DNA from: Callaeas wilsoni
Lineage: Eukaryota > Chordata > Aves > Passeriformes > Callaeidae
Length of the DNA stretch: 64,000 nucleotides
NCBI GenBank assembly: GCA_013398955.1
Contig: VWPU01008527.1
Span: 62,001 to 126,000 of the forward strand
Direction: 5' to 3'
The position numbers were made by a program, and so were the translations under genes. How positions within the stretch are numbered: position 1 is the first letter of the stretch; each line of letters starts with the position of its first letter. The notes below the pieces were generated by a model that was not told the DNA's origin, did not search any database, and saw only the letters and a list, made by a program, of their open reading frames with translations. Shown piece after piece: positions 26,598 to 38,815 of the stretch.

Positions 26598-27949
26598 ATA
26601 GAGGTGGATTACCTAGTTTCCAGGCTTAAAGGGTACCTCTCTCAGTTTTAAAAAAATCCCCTGTAAGGGTGAGATATATCTTCCTTAATTATAGATGCCT
26701 CAACATGAGATATCTGAGTTATCCATTCAACCAGTATGATCAATGGCAAGGCATATGCATCAGAAGAAAGCTGTTCATCTCAGCTGAAAACATACATGTA
26801 AGACAGATCAGATGAATTGCTCTGTGGAGGTGACTCTTTTGTACTGTAAAGGAAACTTGAAGGCGTAGATTCCATATTTAGGCAAGTTTATTAATGCAGA
26901 CAAATCCCTTCAGAAGTGTAGATTTAGCAGAGTGAAGGGCTCCAAGATTTTACAGCTTAAGTGTTTTCTTTAACTTTTCTTAAAGTTTACAGGATACTCT
27001 GCTCTCAATAGAAAAGAGACACCAAGATATATTTTATCATAGTAAGTTGCACTGATTGCTATCATTCACCTCCCATTGCAGCAATATCAACATCACGAAC
27101 ACACATTCATAATTTTCTGTCTGTGAATGACACAAAGGACAGAGACACTGAGGATTAAAGGCTTGATTTAAATCCCATTAAAATGGGAGAGACTTGCATT
27201 GACTTTAATGGGATTTAGATTGAGTGCAGAGGAGGCTGAATGCTGAACTGCTGTCAGGTTTGAAGTACAGGAGGTATTAAAGGGCAAACTAATAATGCTT
27301 CTGTTAAATGTTAAGTACCTGTTCTTCAGAGACACTTGCCAAACTGGTCATTCAGTCTCTTTCAGGATGACTCAAGTGACTCAGTAAGCAATAAATAAAA
27401 TTATTAGTGTAATTGCTGCTTGTCTTCATGTCTTCCAAACTTTGTTACATTCCAATAAAGTAAGATAGTGTTTAAGACATTATGTGATTACTAGATACTA
27501 CTAACAATTTATTTTATGTGATAGTTTTTGCCATCTGATACGCCAAGGAACCTCTGTCTTCTATTCATGCGTTATTTGAACAATTCACAGGCCAATGAGA
27601 ACATGTAGGGCTACATTAAGCCTACCATTTGAGCTACCTGTGGGTCCTGTGGACTGTAAGCCCTTATATATCTGGAAAGTCCTTAGCTACCAGCACAAAA
27701 CGAAGATAAAGCCCTCTGCAGCTGATAGGTGCTTATGCCCCACTGAGCACATGGACCACACTTGGTTCACTTCGCTGTGTAAATGGAGGCAGGACATGGA
27801 ACTCATGAAATAGGAAACGGGAGCTTTGTTTTTTGAGTACTTCTTTTTACAAAGAGCTTTGAATCCTTAGTGGCTATTTTATATAATCACTGCCAAAGTA
27901 AAGACGCACGGATGGTCCTCATTTGCTGTTACAGCTGCATCTCTGTGCA
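26598..27949. other. Intergenic, one inverted repeat
   Basis: No gene. It holds the 14-nt inverted repeat at 27169-27217 listed separately. Confidence 0.65.
27169..27217. repeat. Perfect 14-nt inverted repeat with 21-nt loop
   Basis: TAAATCCCATTAAA at 27169-27182 and its exact reverse complement at 27204-27217. The loop region keeps a second CATTGACTTTAATGG-type motif seen in old amniote interspersed repeats. Probably the core of an ancient hairpin-like repeat; I cannot name the family. Confidence 0.7.
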
Positions 27950-28190
27950 GTGATGAAGGTACGAGGCAACGGGCACAAACTCAAACATCAGGAAACACTA
28001 TTCTTATTGTGAGGACGACTGAGCACTGGAACAGGCTTCCCACAGTGGTTATAGAGCCTCCCTCACTGGAATAGCTGTCTGGACATGGTCCTGGGCAACC
28101 AGCTGTAGGTAGTTCTGCTTGAGCTGGGCTGGTGGACCAGATGACCTCCAGGGTCCCTTCCAACCTTAACCCTTCTGTGATTCTGTGATG
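27950..28190 (+). mobile_element. CR1 LINE 3' end with intact terminus
   Basis: Contains GAGGCAACGGGCACAAACTC, GAGCACTGGAACAGGCTTCC, GATGACCTCCAGGGTCCCTT and ends with the CR1 octamer repeated twice (TTCTGTGATTCTGTGA). 5'-truncated, as is usual for CR1. Confidence 0.93.
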
Positions 28191-28279
28191 AATGGAAGTG
28201 TCTGTATCATTTGTATCCCTGATCTAGGGCATGTCCTAGGAATGTGGGTGTTTCTTGTGTCCCAGGAATGGAAAGGGGT

Positions 28280-28382
28280 TGGGGGGCGCATCCACAACTT
28301 CAAGCAACCTGTTCCAGTGCCTCACCATGCTCAAAGTAAACCCAATATCTAATCTAAATTTACCCTCTTTCAGTTTGAAATG
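28280..28382 (-). mobile_element. CR1 LINE fragment, opposite orientation to its neighbour
   Basis: Reverse of the CR1 3' region: GCATCCACAACTT, CAACCTGTTCCAGTGCCTCA, CCAATATCTAATCTAAATTT and CCCTCTTTCAGTTT. Its 3' side faces the 3' end of the plus copy ending at 28190, about 90 bases away. Confidence 0.85.
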
Positions 28383-31300
28383 TGAAAGTAAGGATGAAAT
28401 ATGCTGCAAATGGGACCTGTTCTCAGTGAACCTCCGGTGCAGTTGATCTCTAGTCATGCCGCAAACAAATCCAGGTTATGTAGACAGGAGATCAGGTTAT
28501 TATTTGGCTTTCCACACTGAATCTTGGATGAATATTTAAAATTCTCTTAAATCTACCATAATTAAGTTTCCAGGCAGAAAATGAAGCTGTGTGGAAGCAA
28601 CATGGCCATTGATAACTATGCGTATTTTCAGGAAATCTGAGGAACAATAAAGATCCTGCACCCTTCTTTGGCTGCCTGGACCAGGCAAAAGCTGTGTGTA
28701 ATGTACAGCCTGGAAAGTAATGGTCCTCTGTCGTGGAGTAGGAATGTTGCCTGCTTGCCTGTGGCCTGCTCTCTGTGACCTTACTGAAAGACCAGATGCC
28801 AACACAGATAGAGCATTGCTGGTTTTACCAGCACGGTGATAAGAGTGTCGTTTCCCTTGCTTGCTGAGGCTGGATTTTCCCAGAGGTTTTGTGTGATGTT
28901 CTGCAGAAATGTGCACACATATGGATTGACTACATCTGGAATTTGGGACTGAAAACACCCATTATATCATACTCACAAATTAAGTTAATAAATCTATTTA
29001 AAAGAGCCCAAAGAACCTGTATACCAAGAAGTCATAATGTTCTCCACTGTTCTCGTTAAAATTTTAAACATTAAATAAATTTATTAAAAGAAAAACAACC
29101 CTTATGTGCAATTCTAGGTTTGAAATTTAAGACATGTTTTATTGTTTGTTTTGCTTTAGAAATAATATATGGTACTGGAAATGAAACTGAATTTAAATTT
29201 TTTTTTTAGATGCCCAAAATATTACACACACAGACCCTCCCCGCCAACACATTTTAGAAAATCTTTTAAGTGCAGAAGAAAAAAAACCACGTAAGTACAT
29301 TGACAGAAATCCCAGATTTGCAAAGCAATCTTTCGCATGATGTTTAGGTAGACTCAGTCTTATTTATAGTTTGTTTTAAGAAAAGTAAAAGAGTGTTTCC
29401 ATCAGCAATTTTAGGTTTGTGTGTATCTGTGCCAATGTTAACACTGACATATCTTTGCTATCTATGCCATCCTAAAAAATCTGAATTTAGAACTAATACC
29501 TAGCCTGTCTCACAAGTTGCAGCTTAATGGCTTCCTTCTCTTTTCATATATAACAAGAAATACAAATAGCAATTCAAAATAATTTGATTTCTGAATTAAA
29601 TACTTCTGCTGACTGACTTGCAGTGACCTTACCATCCCTGTTCTAAATAGAGACTTGAATAGATCCTATTTAGTCTCAGACAGCAAATCCATCTTTTTTG
29701 TGATGACTTTTGAAATGTGTTGATGAGGTATTCTTTCTGGTTGAAGAAAGACAGACTTCATTGGGATTTTTTTTTTTTACATTCAAGGCTTTGCATAATT
29801 TAGTAAGAAAAAAAAAATCATGAATGCACTCAGTGCTCATGCTAGCTAGTGACTGTTTCGTGTCAAATGCAGACATTGGAGTAGGAATGAGAAGCCTGTA
29901 TTTGTGAGTGAGTGTCCTAATTGCTGGAGAAGAGTAATCAGCTTTCTGCTGTTTTCCAGACTAATCAATCTTGGCTGCACTTTTGATTTATGTATAGTAG
30001 CACAGATGAACATCAGGAATGGATAAGCTTTGCTTCTTGACATAAGCAGCCTGCAGTCTGATGTCTGGTACATGTTTTGGAGGTGAGAAAAAGCAAACTG
30101 ACATTTGAAAACAGTGTTTTCATCCCCTGTTCTTTAGAAGGTACTATGTCTCTTGAGTTGCTCTATAAAGGGTTGGGAAGAAATAAGACAGTGAATAACT
30201 TTTTTTTTTCCTTTTTTGAATAGTAAATACAATTTTTTTTGCACAGCAGATACCCTGGTTTTGAATTTTAGAAGGAGGGTGGTCATGACTGGTATATTCT
30301 TCATGGAGTTTATGCCTTAGGAGTGTGTTATGTGTACATAGACTCTACCTGCCAGACTGGGTTTCTTGGAAAACAGACATGATTTATAATCACAATTATG
30401 TATAAACATGAGATGTATGCTGAGCTGCTCAGCTGTGCCAAAACAGTAGCAATCTTGTGCCTGCTTAGATGCAGACTGTCACAGGAGGTTCACTGTTGTA
30501 GATGTGGGACCATATCCAAAATGTCACTGCTCATGTAGAGTTGTTTGTTGGGTCAATAACTGGAGGGGAGGGTGGTTGGGGAGGGGATCTGTGAGAGATG
30601 ACCCAGAGACCTCGGGAAGGTGTCTCACCACGCATTACACTCAGCACATCGACTATGGCACACGAGAATACACTGGGGAGAGCAGGCAGGACATCTCCAA
30701 CTGTTCTAGTCACCAATGTTTAGGGCAACTGAAAACCTCCACTCAGGCCTTAGCATGGCTGATACCATTAATCTGCTCTTTGGTTCCTGGTTCCTAGCAT
30801 ACCTTTATGTACCAAGTTATGCTACGGATACACAATCATGGATCTAGGTTTAGCCCTTAGACCTTGGGCTTGTAAGATATTTTCACAGCTTCTTAAAACA
30901 AATGGGTTAAACCCCTCTGGTTTTAATCCAGTTATTCCTGTGGCTAAAATGGTTTGTGTTCTGAAAGTTTCCTGCAGCAATACATAGGCCTAGTCTGACT
31001 CGTTCTTCCTCTTTCAACTTTTCTTTTAAGTATCCTAAATGATGGTTGTCACTAGAACCAGGAATCCAGACACATTGACATCAAAAGCAATTGTAATATG
31101 TATGTGGCAACAAGGGTGGGGGGAAGAGTGGAAGGAAGAGGAGCACTTTGAAGATGTCATGATAACTCAGGCATGTTTAGATTCAGTAAGTAGGTGTGCC
31201 TTTTTCTGTATCCTGCTCATCTGCAGAGTAGGATGTTTGAAGAGAGGGAAAAATGAAATGTTATTTCCAGTAAAGGGGAGGAGATTTAACAATGGCAAAA

Positions 31301-32959
31301 TCATTATTAAAAAAACAAGCAGTGGAGGGAACATCAGACTTTTTAGCCAGGAAATAACTGGGAAAAAAGGTGTATGTATTTGAAAGAAAGAGGAAAATTG
31401 ATGCCTTTTGTGTTTTCCAAAGCATTGATGTTTATAATTTATTTGTAACTGAATTTTATAAAAATGTTGCAATAAATATAACAATGGAACTGAACAATAT
31501 TTTCCCCTATTAATTTGGTTATTTGCCAGAAACATGATTGAAATGAAAATGTAAATGTACATGTAAATTCAACCCATATTTGCAACTAACAAAATTTGAT
31601 TGTTTAGTTAGAAACAGATAGATGGACTCTGTCCATCTCTTGAGATTTTGGCAGAGGTATCACTTGGGACCTGTATGCTGAGGTGGCCTCTGCAGTATCC
31701 CACAACCAGGGGACCAGTCGTTAAGCCTCCCCCAAATTTTGCCTGCTGTGCCAGCCCTCATGGTCCCAACAAACTGAGAGCCATGACAGAGGGTGCACCA
31801 GCAAGGGTTTAGTAAAGACTCTACATCGTGTCTGCTAAGTATGGGAGAAACCATTTCCCAAGTGGATATCAACCACAAAATTGGCAGCCATGATCAGTAG
31901 GACACATCACTCAGCGAAGCATTTTTAGCAACAAGGCAGTGGCACATTAAAGGCCAGGAGCTGTGGTTTTGCACAATGACAATGCCCACGTGTAACTGCA
32001 GAGAGTTTCTTCCCACTCTACTATTCTTTAACCTTTCCAAGCCTGCTGGAAATGTGAGGACAACCAGAAATCACCACAATCACTGCTGGAGTGCTTGTGC
32101 ACCTGGCTCCAGGAGTATAGATATCCAGTAGAACTGCAAGGAGGGGATACATCTAGTTCAAGAGCAGTTAGTAGCTACAAGAGTAGTTTTTATTTTTCAG
32201 ATGTTTTCAGGGCTTTATCCATTAAAGAAAAAAAATTAAATAATGCTTCTACTTTTTTTTTCCCCTGAAAGTTGAGGATTTATCCCATAATCCAGATATG
32301 AAGCTGCAACGTCAACATATTACCCTTGTCTGAGATGATCTTGACTCCTGCCACTCATTTGGCTGAAACCCCATGTTCGGAATATTATCAGAACTTATCA
32401 GAACCTTTCATTCTTACACATGAAGAATTGAAGTATTTAAGAGAAAATGAAACTATCAATAAAAGACAATGAGAGAAAGTATCGAAATACCCCATGTATC
32501 TAGAGGTATATAAGGCATTTAAAATATCAGAATCATATTTTATATTCATACATATGAATATAAAGTTGTATGTTGGGGGTCAGGATTCTGTCACATACCT
32601 TGAAAAACATTCACTTTGATTGATGCCTGATCAACCTTTCCTAATCTTGCTTTAAGTATTACCCATTTGAGCCTGGGCTGAAGACATAGATTCACCAAGT
32701 GGTCTGTTTCCCTCCAGATGTTTGTTACCACCTCTATGATATTTACTGCCCTATATCCAGCCCTAAAGCAATTTGTGAATACTTAACTCATTTCAGGAAA
32801 AATTGATTGGATTCATTTATTTAGTTTCGGCAGTTTACCTGGTTTGCATTGTCTGAAGTGGGTTAGGAAACCGTAATATAAACTGTTCTTTCAGCAGAAT
32901 TATAGAAATGCTGAATTCTTTGGCAGTGACTTCCGTAGTAAGATCTCTCTCAAAGGAGT
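28383..32959. other. Intergenic, no recognised gene
   Basis: Short frames only (the largest, about 140 codons at 28536-28958 minus, has no recognised similarity). Several T/A homopolymer runs. Nothing else identified. Confidence 0.6.
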
Positions 32960-33850
32960 AGGGCAGGGCAGTGATGTCCGGGGACAACTCCTCAAAGCAC
33001 AAGAGGACCATCCGGATGTGCAGGAAACAGCAGGTGTGGCAGGCAGCCAACTCAGCTGAACAGGGAACTTGAACTCCTGGCTGAGCTCAAACACAAAATG
33101 GAAATACACAGAAAATGGAAATGAGGATCAGCTAAGGAGTATGGAAATTGTAGCTTGAGCTTGAAGGGGTGAAGTCATGAAAACTCAAGTTGGGCTGGAG
33201 TTTAAACAGATGAGTGATAGGAGAGGCAATGAGAGGGACATCTCTAAGTACATAGGGAGCAAAAGGAAAACCAACAAAAATACAAATACGCGTCTGAATA
33301 GGATGGATGACTTAATGGTGAAGGATAAAGACAGATTGACTGAGTGACTTGGTTCTTACTAGCAAGGTCTGTTTTCCAGCTTCCCAAATCTCTGTGGCAG
33401 ATTCCAGGGGGAGAGAACTGTTACCTATAGTAGGGTGTGTTGGAATTAGAGACCACTTAAACAAATTGGACATGTGCATTCTCTCCATGGGGCTGGACAG
33501 AATGCCTCAAAGATTGCTAAGGGAGCTGGTTAATGGCATTGGGATGCTCTTCAGCATGGTCTTCGAAAAGCCATAGAGAGTGCAGGAGGTTCTTGAAGAT
33601 GTGAAAAAGACAAATGTCACATCTTCAGAAAGTGCAAGGCAGAGGATCTGGGAGACTACAGGCCTGCCAGTTTCACTTCAGTCTGTGGAGAAGTTATAGA
33701 GCAAATCCTCCTGGAGACCATTTCTGAGTACATGAAGGAAAAGAATGTGATTTACCAGGGGTAAATCAAGCTTAACTGAATCTGATTGCCTTCTATAATA
33801 AAATGGCTGGATGTGTGGTCAAAAGGAAAGCAGTGGGTGTCCATGAATGC
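32960..33850 (+). mobile_element. CR1 LINE, ORF2 middle part
   Basis: Matches the linker between endonuclease and reverse transcriptase and the start of RT: AACTCCTCAAAGCACAAGAG, GGGAGCAAAAGGAAAACCAA, then GGGAGACTACAGGCCTGCCA, GAGCAAATCCTCCTGGAGAC and the GGGGTAAATCAAGCTTAACT block. Frames are broken by stops and shifts. The 3' part of the element is missing. Confidence 0.8.
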
Positions 33851-35439
33851 TGAAAAAAGTGGCAGGAATCTCTGGAAGTACTGACATGTAGACAAGAGAC
33901 TTATAATATGCAAAAGAAAATATATTACATAACTTTTCTAAAACACATCGCTTTTAATTTTTTAAATACATGAAATTAATTAATTGACAGATTTAATCTA
34001 TGAGAAAGCATGAAGGGTTTTAGTTTGCCAAATTTATTATTTAGTGATGAGAAAGTGCTTATGTTTCACTTTATTCTTCATTTTCTTACCAGCTGATTGC
34101 CAGATCATCTGTAGTAGGCAGTAACAGTTTTCACTGGAGGTATACTCTTCTAAGATTATCAGAGTTTCTGTATAGGCACATCCTTTTTCCAAAGTAAAAC
34201 ATTTCAGGTTTAACAAAAGCTGTGGTTTTAGGTTAGGGGAGATAATTTCCACCTGGCCTCTGTCACCATGCTGCTCTGCCATGAAGCTGGTGCTGAGAAA
34301 GCAAGTTGGCATGGAAGGCTAATGGGAAGAACACCAGAGGCACACATCAAAAGAACAACTGGGATTTGTAACTGTTGAATTTGTGTTTGCAGAGGTGCTA
34401 CAGGAAGTGTACGTGCTGGCAACCTCGATATGTGGAGCCAAGAAAAAGAATGGAATGATACCCTGCCCTTTCCTGGGATCAGACAACAGAGTAAGTTTTA
34501 TCCTTCATGTTTGTGTCCAAACACGCACACTAAAGCTTCTACTTACCACAACCACAGAAAAAACAAACCAAATGCTGTATGAGGGATTTTTCTTTTTATT
34601 TTGTTGCTTCCTCTCATTGCCTCAAAGAAGGCAATAAATATAAAAAGATATAAAGCACATTTTTAGCATGCACAAATAGTACACATTATTAAAAAGACTA
34701 CCAAGGACTGCAAGTAACTTTTAATAGAAATGATTCTTTTCTTCATATATGACACTAGTCTTGTGAATGCTGTTACAAAGATGTAGCTGTTGACTGCTAC
34801 GTGAATTTAATTCTTCAGTGTTAGCAAAGATTTCCTATATGTCTTTTTCTGCTGACATGAGGGTGGTACTGCTGTCTGGTGATGGGGATGCTTTCACTGC
34901 TTTCTGTACAAAGCAATGGTAACTAGATCCTTCTGAGATTGTTTTCTCTTACTAAACCTGTGCTGGTCCACTGCCAGATAGCTGAAGTGGCAGGACGCCT
35001 GATTCATCTGGGAATGGCAGCCTCTGCTATTCAGTCTGCATCTCTTAGTTTTATGCACAGTACTGATTCTTACCACTCAATATGATACACATATCCAGTT
35101 AGAAGAAAAAAATATGAAAAGAAATATGAATAACTAGGACTTGCTTTGAAATATGTTACTAGGGGTTGAAAAAGCTGCAGTATTCCAAAGAAAACAGTGT
35201 TGTATCTAAGATAAGCAGTTTCGATGTATGAGAAATCAGAGCAGGACAAATAATAAAAAAGAAGACATATTTATGATATCAGATATATTTATGAGTGATA
35301 TCAGTGAATAGCATAGAAGCCAGCAAATAAAGAAAATTAATGAAAAAAACTATGGAATGAAAGAGTCACCATCTGGGTTAAAGTATTTTCTGAGTAGATC
35401 CAAACAAAACCAATACTAACAATAATAAAGGCAGGATGA
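33851..35439. other. Intergenic, between two LINE relics
   Basis: No gene recognised. The DNA between the CR1 ORF2 piece and the L3-like relic may include further decayed LINE sequence that I cannot see by eye. Confidence 0.55.
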
Positions 35440-36930
35440 CCCTAATAGAATTGCATTGACTGACATAGAGAAGGCAGAAGCATTTCATAAGAGTTTCAGT
35501 TCTTTATTATAGACTGGGGAGAGAAATGAATTATGTCTTTCTGTTGGATGATGCTGATGATGCTCCAGTGGTACTAAGCATAGCTAGCAGGTGCAAGACA
35601 TCACATGATTTTAAGTTAGCAGTTCAAATAATCTTGCAACCAAACCCTTGTCAAGATTAATGTTGAGATTAGTGTAAAGAATCTCTGGTCGCTTTTCAAG
35701 AAGCCTTGGAATTTCCAGAGGACTGCAGAGAAGATAACACTGTGCCATGTGTTATGAAAATGGATAAAACTGAAAATGGATAAAAGCCGAGACTTGAATA
35801 ATGCAGGTCTGGCAATCAGAGCACAGTATTAGGACAAATAATGGATCAGTATACATACACAGATTAAAAATATTATGATATGTTAATACAATTAATTTCA
35901 GTCAATAAAATTGAGAGAAATACATCTTGGCAAAATTACTGAATTTTGAATGAAGATCTGAGTTTGGTTGCAGAACTGAGAAACTTTTAGTAGAGATTTG
36001 ACTTGGTACTGTGTCAGATTTTCATTAATACACCACATAAAAATGGATCAATGCAGCACACATTACAGTGATGCAAAACTGTTTATCTCCAAAGATAATT
36101 GTAAATTCAAGTGTATCTGTGTCTTGTTTGATTAACTGTTTTCCATGAGGTGCCAGGGGGACAATTTTTGCTCTATGTCACTGAGCATTCTTACCAATAA
36201 CTGGGCAAAAGGATATCACATTTTGTCTGAAAAAAATTTGGTGATGACACAAGATAACAGGAGTGAAAAATTAAGATGACATGGATCGGCAACAAAGAGT
36301 ATCCAGGGACACCATGTAAGCAAGAATAGGAAAAAAAAAAAAGAGACATTTCTGTACAGCCAAATAGAGGATCTATCATATAGGAATAGAAAAGTTAGCC
36401 ATAAAAACAGGAGAGAGGACTTTCCAGTGAAACAGAGATTCTGAAGAGGACATGTTATTTTGACCATATGGAAAAAAAAAAGCAAATACTATCCTTAGGT
36501 ATATCCACTGGACAGAAGTGGAAGGTTACAGCGTTGCCACATTTGGCAGAGCAGCAATTGCTACTGGAATAGAGTGTCCAGTTCTAGTGCTCAGAATTCA
36601 TGATGGATGTGAATAATTTGGAGAAAGGTCAACGAAAAGCCATGGGAATATTAAGGACCTGGAAAGTCTCCAGCAGTGCAATCTACTCAGCTTATTAAAG
36701 TGATGACTTAAGGATAACTGGTCACGGTACACAAGACAGGACAAATAGCAAAGAACTGTTCAGTCCGGCAGTCAGAGGTCTGACAATCTCCTCTGTTAAA
36801 AAGGTGGAGCTAAAAATTCAAACACCAAATAAGGCACTTTTTTTCTTAGCAATCCATTAAATTAATGCCTATATTCCCTCACTGAAGAAGAGTGGTATCA
36901 CAGGCAGTTTTTAAATCTAGAATAGGTGTG
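35440..36930 (+). mobile_element. Ancient L3/CR1-like LINE, RT to 3' region
   Basis: The core at 36147-36830 is clear: a degraded GVPQG-like block near 36150, the FGDDT catalytic box at 36237-36251, then ATAGAGTGTCCAGTTCTAGT and AATTTGGAGAAAGGTCAACG of the post-RT part. The 5' part from about 35440 is inferred from order and weak similarity. Many indels and stops; a fossil copy. Confidence 0.65.
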
Positions 36931-38670
36931 TCTCAAATGGCAAGTTTACTTATCCTGAAGCAGAAATAACCCTGTGAGACTCTGTGGACTCTGTCACTGA
37001 TGGGATCAGACTGGGTATTTGAGCCCTGCTGCTCTTTATCTATGACTGTATGGATATGTGCTCTGAGAGAGCTGGTTATCTGTATGGCATGACACAGGGA
37101 TGATGCTACCTTAGATCTGATAAGCAGTACAGCAGTGTTACTCTGGTGATGAGCTCTGGCTAATTAACCGTGTCACGCACAAGGGCCAGTCAATCATCTG
37201 TGGCAATGTGCCTACGGTGCTCCCCTTTGTGGAGCTGGCTCTACACAGTCCAGGGTTCTGCAGCTGTTTGATGTATGTACAGTTCAATATAGACCCTTTG
37301 TTTTCATGTACTAAAAAAACCAGTCACAATAAAGTGCTTCTCTTTTTAATGAAGGTAAAGTCATTACTGTAACTTGTATTGTGGTATTTTAAACTCTTTT
37401 ATGTATCTGGACACCAGATATAGCTGAGACATTACAGGGTGTCTGGTTCCTTCTGCATATTAGCCACATTATGACACATTATTCCTGGTTTTCTTAGCTG
37501 TTTTTTGTCTCTGATGTTCCTACTTGTATCATTTAATGAGAAACATTGAACAGAGGATTTATTGTGATGTTATTCATACTGAGAAGAGGAAATAGATGAT
37601 GAGGAAATGAATAACTCTCCTGTGAAAAACTGCGAAATGACAAAAATCTAACGGAGACATTTTCACAGTTGTTTGTAACTGTTTATCATATCAGTCAGTA
37701 GGTGAGTCATTGCACCAGAACCACTCTTACCCTTTGTTTACTCCAGATAAATATTTGCAACATGCAAGTAATTATTTGTATTACTGGGTCTCATCCCTGG
37801 AATTTTCCAGAGACATTCTCTGATTCCATGATACCTGTGTGGGCTGGGGGTGTATACTCTGCCTTTAACTAGGGTTTCCTATGTGTTATGGTCACTTGGA
37901 ACTTTACAACATCTTCCTAAAAAGGTTTCCCTAAACAATGCCAATACACAAATATATGATGAAAACTCAAAATTAAAATTACAGCATTCTCAGTAAATAC
38001 AAGCACAGAAACACTTTAATAATCTGAAAAATAAATAGAAATTACACAGAAAAATAGGAGAAGGCTGAGGATGCCTGTTAAAATGGTGAACATATGTAGA
38101 TTAAGTCATGGTAGAGTTAGAGAGTAATCTGTATGTAAATTTTAGATGCCTTCTGAATTATTCATTGTAAAGTGAATGCTTCTGTCTCTTGTCTACAGCA
38201 GTTTGTAAATAAATGCCTCAATGTTCTTCATTTGCTGGCATTTGGGCAAAATGTCATTTTGGAAAAACCAGGGCAATTTCAGTGGTTTCAAAGTAGATTA
38301 GTTTTGCAAGAAACAAAATCTATCTCCATTTGAAGTACCCTCCAGTGTCTGATGGGGATATTATTGTGTGAACCTATGGAGTCCATGTCATGCCAAATGC
38401 ATATCTGACAGACACGTGGCAATACAAGGCTGCTGAGAAATCCTGTGTCATCCCAGAGAGGGTTTTGTGCTATATTAAGGGTCATGTGCCATGACTGTGC
38501 TTTTTAAAACCTGAGGACCATGAGGTACAGAATATAATCTACAGAGCACCTAGCTGCACCAGGAAGTGTTCCCTCTCCCTCTGTCTTTTTTTGTTCAAGA
38601 AGGTATTTCTGTTATAGTTTCACGAACTGAGTGAGCTGCTCATGTGGCAGACCTGAAAATAGTTTTTGAA
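36931..38670. other. Intergenic, possible old element end
   Basis: A GC-richer stretch at about 37000-37350 ends in CAATAAAGTGCTTCTCTTTTT, a polyadenylation-like context on plus. It could be the end of an old LTR or a lost transcript; no open frame supports a gene. The rest shows nothing. Confidence 0.45.
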
Positions 38671-38815
38671 TTCCCTTCCCTTCCCTTCCCTTCCCTTCCC
38701 TTCCCTTCCCTTCCCTTCCCTTCCCTTCCCTTCCCTTCCCTTCCCTTCCCTTCCCTTCCCTTCCCTTCCCTTCCCTTCCCTTCCCTTCCCTTCCCTTCCC
38801 TTCCCTTCCCTTCCC
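38671..38815 (+). repeat. (TTCCC)29 microsatellite
   Basis: Exactly 29 perfect TTCCC units (145 bases), followed by TCCCCTCC. The minus strand is (GGGAA)n, a pure purine tract with GGG every five bases. The open frames across it on both strands are only products of the repeat (period 5 gives a 15-base coding cycle). Confidence 0.98.

Noticed and set aside
36931..37350. Possible gene end or LTR ending in CAATAAAGTGC
   Set aside because: No matching LTR terminus, duplication or open frame was found, so it is kept only as a note in the segment description.
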